From Microbacterium sp. LKL04 (GTDB taxonomy: Bacteria > Actinomycetota > Actinomycetes > Actinomycetales > Microbacteriaceae), in assembly GCF_900102005.1 (NCBI RefSeq), contig NZ_LT627736.1, forward strand, positions 1,488,001 through 1,552,000: a stretch of DNA of 64,000 bases, given 5' to 3'. Below the pieces are notes generated by a model. The model searched no databases. It was not told the origin of the DNA and saw only the letters and a program-made list of their open reading frames with translations. Each line of letters starts with the position of its first letter. Within the stretch, counting starts at the first letter, position 1. Shown piece after piece: positions 57,645 to 64,000 of the stretch. Position numbers and translations under genes: made by a program.

Positions 57645-57818
57645 CGTGAACCGCGAGGAGATGCGACGCCTACCTGCGGTGGGACACCGCCGAGTGGCGC
57701 GACGGATTCGCCGGGTGGCAGCACTTCGACGCCGTGTCCGCAGCGTTTCAGCAGGTCCGCGACGGAGCTGGACCCCGCCGAGGTGAGCGGAACGTTCCTC
57801 CGCCGGTACGAGAGCTGA
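57645..57818 (+). pseudogene. Frameshifted remnant of a small protein gene
   Basis: GTG 57645 has GAGGA upstream and begins NREEMR. Plausible protein sequence then continues in a second frame (DAYLRWDTAEWRDGFAGWQH, then FDAVSAAFQQVR) and in a third (ATELDPAEVSGTFLRRYES, stop at 57818). Two shifts, near 57665 and 57755, are needed to join them. I do not recognise the family. Sequencing error is possible, but two shifts in 170 bp favour a decayed gene. Confidence 0.5.
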
Positions 57819-57824
57819 GACTCG

Positions 57825-58028
57825 TCAGGCGACGACGCGGACGGACTCGGCCTGCGGGCCTTTCTGGCCGCTGCCGACGGTGAACTCGACAGCCTGGCCC
57901 TCCTCGAGAACGCGGAAGCCCGACATGTCGATGTTGGAGTAGTGGACGAAGACGTCCTGTCCGTCACCGAGGGTGATGAAGCCGAAGCCCTTCTCGGCGT
58001 TGAACCATTTGACGGTTCCCTGGGTCAT
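57825..58028 (-). CDS. Cold-shock protein (CspA family)
   Basis: A 67-residue single cold-shock domain with RNP1 [12 protein letters not shown] and RNP2 DVFVHYS. Such proteins melt RNA structure and act as RNA chaperones. ATG 58028 is preceded by AGGAGA. The long, relatively AT-rich stretch upstream to 58160 may form a regulatory 5' leader. Confidence 0.95.
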   Translation of the reverse strand: MTQGTVKWFNAEKGFGFITLGDGQDVFVHYSNIDMSGFRVLEEGQAVEFTVGSGQKGPQAESVRVVA

Positions 58029-58160
58029 GCGAATCTCCTGAAGCTGTGGGACATCGAAATGCTAGCCACGCGCCCAGGCCGGAATCCGCGGTTCCGGGCT
58101 TTGTTGACACCCGTGCACCGAAGTGTTTACGACGGCGAAACACATCGCGTCGCGCGGGGC

Positions 58161-58793
58161 TCACTCCGAGCCGAAATCGAGCCCCACGACGATCACCAGC
58201 TGCGGTCGGCTGGTCCCGCCGGCATCCGTCGTCTCGGGCGGCGCCACCACCTGGTACGTGTCATCGAGGGAGACGTCCGCTCCACCGATGGCGTCCGCGA
58301 GCCCTCGGGCGGCGGCCTCGTCGGTCGCCGTACCGTAGTAGACCGTCGTCGTCGGGAAGTCGTTCGAGCTCGCGTTGCTCGCCTCGACGTCCGCGGCATC
58401 CCATCCTGCAGCGACGACGTCGTCGCGCACCTTGGCCCCGAGTCCGTTCTCCGCCGTCGCGTTCAGAACGAGCACCTGGTAGGAGGTGTCGACGCGGGGC
58501 GCGACGACAGCGGCCGTGCCGGTGGAGGCCGGCACCGGAGCGGCGTCGAACCGCCCGGTGGCGTACAGGGTGCCGAACACACCTGCGGCCACGATCGCCA
58601 CCGTCGCGACGACGGACCACAGCGCGATCACCCCCACGCGCAGGCGCGGCGCCTCGGCGCGATGCGCACCCACGCGTGCGGAACCGGCGGGGAGGTCGTC
58701 GAAGCGATCCGTGGTGGCGGACCGGCCCTGCGAAGCGGAAGGATCCGTCGGGGCGGGCTGCTCTGGCTCGGTCGGGGAGGTCGGAGACGGCAC
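58161..58793 (-). CDS. LytR_C-domain membrane protein
   Basis: A 210-residue protein with a Pro/Ser-rich cytoplasmic N-terminus, one membrane helix (GVIALWSVVATVAIVAAGVFGTLY), and an external LytR C-terminal domain (YQVLVLNATAENGLGAKVRDDV, TTVYYGTATDEAAARGLADAIG, LVIVVGLDFG). The domain lacks the catalytic LCP part, so it is a binding module, presumably at the wall. It follows the DUF3263 gene by nine bases, in one operon. Confidence 0.9.
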   Translation of the reverse strand: MPSPTSPTEPEQPAPTDPSASQGRSATTDRFDDLPAGSARVGAHRAEAPRLRVGVIALWSVVATVAIVAAGVFGTLYATGRFDAAPVPASTGTAAVVAPRVDTSYQVLVLNATAENGLGAKVRDDVVAAGWDAADVEASNASSNDFPTTTVYYGTATDEAAARGLADAIGGADVSLDDTYQVVAPPETTDAGGTSRPQLVIVVGLDFGSE

Positions 58794-58802
58794 CCGAGGA
58801 TC

Positions 58803-59063
58803 CTACCGGGCCGAGGCCGGGAGGATTCCGGCGCGGCTGCGCCGCTCGCGCTCCTGCGCCGCCTGGAGCCGCCGGAGCCGGTGGACGAGCACCGGATCGT
58901 GGGCGACGGCATCCGCCGACTCGAGGATGCGACCGAGGAGCTGGTAGTACCGCGCGGGCGTCAGCGACAGCTCGGCCCGCACAGCCTCCTCCTTCGCACC
59001 CGAGTGACCGTGCCACCTCGCCTCGAAGTCGAGGATGTCGCGGTCACGGTCGGCGAGGGGCAC
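58803..59063 (-). CDS. DUF3263 domain-containing protein
   Basis: An 86-residue actinobacterial protein: LADRDRDILDFEARWHGHSGAKEEAVRAELSLTPARYYQLLGRILES. The helical pattern after the Trp suggests a helix-turn-helix (TPARYYQLLGRI). It often precedes LytR_C-domain genes, as here, and may regulate wall-related genes. Start ATG 59063. Confidence 0.9.
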   Translation of the reverse strand: MPLADRDRDILDFEARWHGHSGAKEEAVRAELSLTPARYYQLLGRILESADAVAHDPVLVHRLRRLQAAQERERRSRAGILPASAR

Positions 59064-59151
59064 TCCCCCACCGTACGACCGTCACCGGGCGACACCACGG
59101 AACATCCGGGCGGTTCGTCCGGTTGAATAGGACGAGGGAAGGAAGAAACAC

Positions 59152-59562
59152 ATGAGCTATCGCGTGGAGAAGACCGATGAGCAGTGGCGCGAGGAGCTGA
59201 CGCCCGAGCAGTACGCCGTCCTGCGTCAGTCCGGAACGGAGCGCGCGTGGACCGGCGAACTCCTCGATGAGGATCGTGCCGGGTTCTACACCTGCGCCGC
59301 CTGCGGGTCGGAGCTGTTCCAGAGCGGCACGAAGTTCGACTCGCACTGCGGGTGGCCGAGCTTCTACGAGTCGGTCCGCCCCGAGGCGGTCGAACTGATC
59401 GAGGACAACAGCCACGGCATGGTCCGCACCGAGGTGCGCTGCGCCAACTGCGGATCGCACCTGGGGCACGTGTTCCCCGACGGGTTCGGCACCCCGACCG
59501 GCGACCGTTACTGCATGAACTCGCTCTCGCTCTCGTTCACCCCGAAGGGTGACGAGGCCTGA
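59152..59562 (+). CDS. msrB: Peptide-methionine (R)-S-oxide reductase
   Basis: A 136-residue enzyme repairing methionine-R-sulfoxide in proteins. The zinc cysteines are 48, 51, 97 and 100 (CAACG, CANCG), the catalytic cysteine is 121 (RYCMNSLSL), and Cys 66 in SHCGWPSF may be the resolving residue. Start ATG 59152 follows GGAAGGAAG. Single gene, divergent from DUF3263. Confidence 0.97.
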   Translation: MSYRVEKTDEQWREELTPEQYAVLRQSGTERAWTGELLDEDRAGFYTCAACGSELFQSGTKFDSHCGWPSFYESVRPEAVELIEDNSHGMVRTEVRCANCGSHLGHVFPDGFGTPTGDRYCMNSLSLSFTPKGDEA

Positions 59563-59575
59563 TCGACCGCGGCGA

Positions 59576-60529
59576 TCAGCGCCGTACGCGCCAGAAGGCG
59601 GCGACGGACACCGACGCGAGGCCGATCACGACGGTGATCGCCTCGACGAGGAGTCCGGGACCGGCAGGCGCGGGCCAGAGGGCGTCGAGGACCAGCGAGG
59701 CGACGAGCTGACCCGAGACGGCCGCCAGGCCGAACAGCAGCACCCCCGTCCGCGCCACGATCGCGGCGGACATCACGATGTAGGTGACGCCCAAGACGCC
59801 TCCGAGGTAGAGCCACGGCTCCCCCGGGGGCGTCGCGGGTGGTCCGCTGACGAGCGTGACGATGACGGCGAGCACCGCGAGGATAACGGTGCCGACGATG
59901 AAGTTGACGAGGGTCGCCGTCAGGGGCGTCCCGACGCGGGCCCGCAGCCGGCCGTTCGTGGCCTGCTGCCAGGCGAGTCCGACGCCGACGAACACGGGCA
60001 GGATCACCATCCAGACCGGAACGCCGGCCAGGCCGTCACCGGCGATCAGCACGACCGCCACGGCGGCGAGCGCGAGCGCTCCCCCGACCAGCCGCGGCAC
60101 CGTGACGGCGACGACCCCTCCCGGGCCGAAGCCGATTCGGTCGAACACGAGCCCGCCCACGGTCTGCCCGGCCACGATCCCGACGGTGAACAGCGACACC
60201 CCCACGATCCCGACGGCGAAGCTCTGCGTCCCGACCGTGAATGCGCCGGCTGCGCCGCCCACCAGCATCCACCAGGGAATCGTGTGCTCCCGGATGCCGC
60301 GCGCCAGGGTGGCGGCGCCGCGCCGCCCGGCGGGGGTCAATGCGCTGATGAGCGCGATCAGCACCAGCCCGCTCGCGAACGAGACGACGGCCGCTGCCAT
60401 CGCGTGCTCGAGACGCACGCCGAGCTGCCCGTTGATGCGGGCCTGGACGGCGGTGAGGACACCGACGGACACCGCCGCGAGAAGGGCGGGAGCGACGGAT
60501 GCCGGGGCTGAGGGACTCGCTGTCGTCAC
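59576..60529 (-). CDS. DMT-family transporter (YdcZ type, duplicated)
   Basis: A 317-residue membrane protein of about ten helices built from two YdcZ-like halves: ISALTPAGRRG...VGGAAGAFTVGTQSFAVGIVG...FTVGIVAGQTVGGLVFDRIGF in the first and LVNFIVGTV...LGGVLGVTYIVMSAAIVARTG...SGQLVASLVLD in the second. Substrate unknown. It follows pfkA by nine bases and may share its transcript. Confidence 0.9.
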   Translation of the reverse strand: MTTASPSAPASVAPALLAAVSVGVLTAVQARINGQLGVRLEHAMAAAVVSFASGLVLIALISALTPAGRRGAATLARGIREHTIPWWMLVGGAAGAFTVGTQSFAVGIVGVSLFTVGIVAGQTVGGLVFDRIGFGPGGVVAVTVPRLVGGALALAAVAVVLIAGDGLAGVPVWMVILPVFVGVGLAWQQATNGRLRARVGTPLTATLVNFIVGTVILAVLAVIVTLVSGPPATPPGEPWLYLGGVLGVTYIVMSAAIVARTGVLLFGLAAVSGQLVASLVLDALWPAPAGPGLLVEAITVVIGLASVSVAAFWRVRR

Positions 60530-60538
60530 GCGGCCGGC

Positions 60539-61567
60539 TCAGCCGAACAGCGCGGCGGCTTCTTCATAGCGGTGCAGGGGCACCGTGTGCAGCGACCCGA
60601 GCGCCTCCGCGAAGGGGACGCGGACGATCTCGGTCCCCTGCATGGCGACCATCTGACCCCAGGCGCCGTCGACGATGGCGTCGGCGGCGTGCAGGCCGAG
60701 ACGCGTCGCGAGGACGCGGTCGAAGCCCGAGGGCGATCCGCCGCGCTGGATGTGACCGAGCACCGTCGAGCGGGTCTCGATGCCCGTGATGCGCTCGATC
60801 TCGGGCGCGAGGAGCTCGCCGATGCCGCCCAGGCGCGGCCGGTTGAACGCGTCGAGACCCTTGTCGCTGTAGGCCTCCTCCATGCCGGTGAGCTTGAAGC
60901 CCTCCGACACGACGACCAGCGGCGCGCGGCCACGGTCATGCGCTTTGGTGACCTGCTCGGCGACGTCGTCGATCGACATGGGCACTTCGGGGATGCAGAT
61001 GACGTGCGCACCGGCGGCGATGCCCGAGTGCAGGGCGATCCAGCCGACGTGACGTCCCATGACCTCGGCGACCATGCAGCGCTGGTGCGAGTCGCCCGTC
61101 GTCCGCAGCCGGTCCATGGCCTCGGTGGCGATGTTGACGGCCGTGTCGAAGCCGAAAGAGTAGTCGGTGGCCTGGAGGTCGTTGTCGATCGTCTTCGGCA
61201 CTCCCAGGACGTTGATGCCGTCCTTGTGCAGACGGTCGGCCGCTGCGAGCGTGCCTTCACCGCCGATCGCGACGATGCCGTCGAGGCGGTGGCCGTACAT
61301 CGTCTTGGAGATGTTCTCGGCGCCGCCGCGCGGCCCCTCGTAGGGGTTCGTCCGGCTCGTGCCGAGGATCGTGCCGCCGACCTTCGACAGGCCCTTCACC
61401 TCGTGACGGGTCAGGGGGAAGAAGTCCCCGTCGACCACACCGCGCCACCCGTCGCGGATGCCCACGAACTCGATGTCGTAGGTCGTCGTGCCCTTCAGCA
61501 CGATGCCCCGGATGACGGCGTTCAGTCCAGGACAGTCGCCGCCGCTCGTGAGGATACCGATCTTCAT
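60539..61567 (-). CDS. pfkA: 6-phosphofructokinase
   Basis: A 342-residue glycolytic kinase. It starts IGILTSGGDCPGLNAVIRG, has the active site PKTIDNDL, and carries GGEGTLAAADRLH at the nucleotide site. Gly in GGEGT rather than Asp points to ATP instead of pyrophosphate as donor, even though the PKTIDND lysine is shared with pyrophosphate enzymes. The effector and sugar-binding GHIQRGGSPSGFDR is present. Confidence 0.96.
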   Translation of the reverse strand: MKIGILTSGGDCPGLNAVIRGIVLKGTTTYDIEFVGIRDGWRGVVDGDFFPLTRHEVKGLSKVGGTILGTSRTNPYEGPRGGAENISKTMYGHRLDGIVAIGGEGTLAAADRLHKDGINVLGVPKTIDNDLQATDYSFGFDTAVNIATEAMDRLRTTGDSHQRCMVAEVMGRHVGWIALHSGIAAGAHVICIPEVPMSIDDVAEQVTKAHDRGRAPLVVVSEGFKLTGMEEAYSDKGLDAFNRPRLGGIGELLAPEIERITGIETRSTVLGHIQRGGSPSGFDRVLATRLGLHAADAIVDGAWGQMVAMQGTEIVRVPFAEALGSLHTVPLHRYEEAAALFG

Positions 61568-61660
61568 GGGTGGTCCTTAGGTGATTCGGGTTGATGCTGG
61601 GGGCGACGCTGCCTCCACGACACTAGCGTCGCGGCGGCATCCCCTGCCAGCGGAGCGGCG

Positions 61661-63817
61661 TCAGGCCGCGCCGAGGGCCTGCCGGAGCAGATGCATCAGC
61701 GCCGACAGCTGCACCGAGTCGCTCGAGGTCGGGTCGACGGCCTCGCCGTCGAGCGCGCGCTGCGCGAGCCCCTGCTTGCTGTCGATGAGCTCGGCGATCT
61801 TCGTGTCGATCGTGTGCGCGGCGATGATGCGCCACGCGGTGACCGGCTCGTCCTGACCGATGCGGTGCACGCGGTCGATCGCCTGCGTCTGCTCGGCGGC
61901 CGTCCAGCTGAGTTCGGCGAGGACGACGTTCGACGCCGCCTGCAGGTTCAGCCCGACACCGGCGGCGGTCAGCGAGCAGACCGCGATCGCGACGTCCGGG
62001 TCGCCGTTGAAGGCGTCGATCGCCTGCTGGCGCACGGGCGTCGTCTGGTCGCCGCGGATCGAGACCGTGCGAAGGCCGGCCGACGCGAAGTGCGCCTCGG
62101 CGGCATCCATCACGTCGATGTGCTTGGCGAAGAACACGACCTTGCCGACCGAGCGCTGCAGCTGCACGGCGTAGTCGGCGGCGAGCTGCGCCTTGGCCTG
62201 ACCGATGCGACGCACCATGGTGAAGACGTTCTCGGAGCCGCTGGCCGCGGCCTTCGCCTCTTCGAGTTCGCCGTGGGCGACCAGGCGCACGATGTCCTCG
62301 TCCGCCTCGCCCCGCAGCACGCGGTCGCCGCGTGCCTCGATGATGCGACGGTACTTCGCGGCGAGGCGCTCGCCCAGCTCGCGCTCGGCGGCGCGGATCG
62401 ACCGGCCGTACTCGTCGTCGAGCTCGACGGGGAGGTCGGCGACGAGCTTGTCGGGCAGGTCGGCGGCCACGTCCTTCTTCTTGCGGCGGACGATGCCCAT
62501 CGAGATCACGGCGGAGCGCGCCTCGGGGTAGAACGCCTTGTCGGCCGGGGTGAGGCCGGTCTCGTCGAGGCGCGCCATCAGCTCGGGTCCCGGCTTCTCG
62601 CCGTTGGTCCAGCCGAGGAAGCGCCAGATGGCGTCGAAGTCCTCGACATCGTTGATGAGCGGCGTACCGGTGAGCGCCAGCAGGAGCGGATCGCGCACCT
62701 GCTCGCGGATCCGCGAAGCGAGCGCGAGCACGTTCCGGGAACGCTGCGAGGTCAGGTTCTTGATGAAGTGCGCCTCGTCGACGACCATGCCCTTCAGCCC
62801 GATGGAGCTGAGCCAGGCGAGGTGACGATCGAGGATCTCGTAGTTGACGATGAACACGTCGGCGAAGGCGTCCATCGTCTCGCCGTCGCCCTGGATGACG
62901 GTGGCGCGACGCTGCGGCGTCCACCGCTCGACCTCGCGGGCCCAGTTCATCTTCACGACGTTGGGGACGACGACCAGGAGCGGGAAGGCGTCGGCGACGG
63001 ATGCCGCGAGCACCGACTGCGCCGTCTTGCCGAGACCCGGCTCGTCGGCGAGCAGGAAGCTGCGGTGCCCCGCGCGGACGGCTTCGAGGAACCGGGACTG
63101 GTGCGGCATGACCTCGAGGTTCTTGGGCGACAGCCGGTCGAACTCGGGAACCGGGGGCAGGTCCATCGAGGCGGCACCGCCGCCGGCGCCCGTCTCGAAC
63201 GCCTTGTAGAGGGGGCCCATGAGCTCCCACCCGTCGAGGCGGCGGCGCGGTGTGGGACCGGCGACACGCATCGCGACGTCGGGCGCCAGGAACGGGTTCG
63301 ATTCCTTGCGCGCCTCGACCTGCGGCGGCACGACCTGGCGGTCGGCGACACCCTCGGGGACCACGGGGGCCTGCGCGGGCTTCGCGTCGGTGATGATCAG
63401 CTCGTCCTCGGGCAGGTCGGCGCCCGACTCGATGAGCCAGTCGCGCCGCATGCGACGGGCGACGGGCGACGTCGCCTGGTCGACCTCGAGCAGCTGGATG
63501 AGCGACGTGTCGCGGGCGGCGGTCTTGGCGAGGATCGTCGCGACGCCGTCGAGGCGCTTGAGCAGCTCGGCGCGGGCGCCGTCGGCGATGTCGGTCGCCG
63601 CCTTGACGCGGGCGCGCTCCTCGCGGACGAGGAAGGCGATGACCTGGAACTTCACCCGGTTGGTCGGCCCCAGCTTCCCGCGCTGCGCCTTGGCCTCGAC
63701 CTCGCGCACCTTGCGGGCGAGGATCGGGATGAGGGGTGCCTCGTCGTCTCGACGCGACGATGATCCCCGACGACGCCGAGCGGCGGTCTTGGGGGCGGTG
63801 GCTGCCGTGGTCGGCAT
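61661..63817 (-). CDS. SNF2-family DEAD/DEAH-box helicase
   Basis: A 718-residue ATPase. A basic N-terminus (KTAARRRRGSSSRRD) and a helical region precede the motor. Motor motifs: Walker A DEPGLGKTAQ, motif II VVDEAHFIKN, TGTPLINDVEDF and motif VI QAIDRVHRIGQ. It is a chromosomal SNF2 protein, distinct in sequence and context from the defence helicase at 5.4-8.5 kb. Start ATG 63817. The remaining 183 bp to the window end contain no gene I can support. Confidence 0.93.
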   Translation of the reverse strand: MPTTAATAPKTAARRRRGSSSRRDDEAPLIPILARKVREVEAKAQRGKLGPTNRVKFQVIAFLVREERARVKAATDIADGARAELLKRLDGVATILAKTAARDTSLIQLLEVDQATSPVARRMRRDWLIESGADLPEDELIITDAKPAQAPVVPEGVADRQVVPPQVEARKESNPFLAPDVAMRVAGPTPRRRLDGWELMGPLYKAFETGAGGGAASMDLPPVPEFDRLSPKNLEVMPHQSRFLEAVRAGHRSFLLADEPGLGKTAQSVLAASVADAFPLLVVVPNVVKMNWAREVERWTPQRRATVIQGDGETMDAFADVFIVNYEILDRHLAWLSSIGLKGMVVDEAHFIKNLTSQRSRNVLALASRIREQVRDPLLLALTGTPLINDVEDFDAIWRFLGWTNGEKPGPELMARLDETGLTPADKAFYPEARSAVISMGIVRRKKKDVAADLPDKLVADLPVELDDEYGRSIRAAERELGERLAAKYRRIIEARGDRVLRGEADEDIVRLVAHGELEEAKAAASGSENVFTMVRRIGQAKAQLAADYAVQLQRSVGKVVFFAKHIDVMDAAEAHFASAGLRTVSIRGDQTTPVRQQAIDAFNGDPDVAIAVCSLTAAGVGLNLQAASNVVLAELSWTAAEQTQAIDRVHRIGQDEPVTAWRIIAAHTIDTKIAELIDSKQGLAQRALDGEAVDPTSSDSVQLSALMHLLRQALGAA

Positions 63818-64000
63818 GCTCCTCCTGAGCGTGACACCGGCGGATGCCGGCGATCGCCGTCGATGGATGACGACGTTCTTACGGGACCGCGACGGTACGG
63901 CCGCGGTGAGAATGTGTTCCCCGGATCCCCCGGCTGCGGGCACTCGCTTCTGCGAGCTGCGGCGACGGAAGGTTCCTTCGCCCCCAGTCTAGCGCGTCCG

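Overview
The window is high-GC actinobacterial DNA, most likely from a Microbacterium or close relative (Microbacteriaceae). The evidence is the gene content: IdeR/DtxR-type regulator, DUF3027, DUF3263, WXG100, XPB-type helicase next to a helicase-associated protein, the imuA'-imuB-dnaE2 mutasome, and cysteine-free ribosomal protein L36. The heptamer GGATGCC/GGCATCC is also scattered through almost all of the sequence.

Layout. Positions 1-4.5 kb are chromosomal: a partial GH65 glycoside phosphorylase, a cyclodeaminase-family protein, a YidC/Oxa1 paralogue with a small partner, a short-chain dehydrogenase, and a broken C-terminal gene fragment. From about 4.5 to 14.69 kb lies an island that is nearly devoid of the genome's common heptamer. 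It ends beside a tRNA-Arg(CCU) whose 3' end faces it. The island carries a four-gene head-to-tail operon: an SNF2-like helicase with what looks like a decayed PLD-type N-terminus, a DUF4391 protein, a type III-style Mod adenine methyltransferase, and a type III-style Res helicase-nuclease. I read this as an anti-phage defence system built on a type III restriction-modification core with two extra components; it is the best candidate in the window for an under-described system.

From 14.8 to 31 kb are accessory and housekeeping genes: GH114 lipoprotein, CPBP protease, small membrane proteins, TetR/SGNH, ArsR/VOC and SDR/AraC modules, lipoproteins, a cysteine-less HesB-like protein and a PepSY membrane protein. 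Two families of operators are visible as near-perfect palindromes, and a dispersed palindromic repeat occurs three times. At 31.1-32.3 kb a probable Zur site separates zinc-independent L36 (rpmJ type B) from a CobW-like protein whose GTPase motifs have decayed.

From 32.3 to 38 kb is the SOS mutasome operon imuA'-imuB-dnaE2, with ATGA overlaps and a LexA-like box. Then come a PAS-AraC regulator, cyanase, a TetR/acetyltransferase/MFS module controlled by a striking 39-bp palindrome, an HNH endonuclease, an M23 peptidase, a DtxR-family regulator with all metal ligands, phosphoserine aminotransferase, a cold-shock/DUF3027 pair, the XPB pair, a CPBP protease with a repetitive tail, and a two-component system whose kinase probably starts at CTG.

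The right part (55-64 kb) has a WXG100 protein, groEL with two CIRCE operators, a frameshifted gene remnant, cspA, a LytR_C-domain protein, DUF3263, msrB, a DMT transporter, 6-phosphofructokinase and a SNF2 helicase. I see no rRNA, CRISPR array, insertion sequence or integrase.
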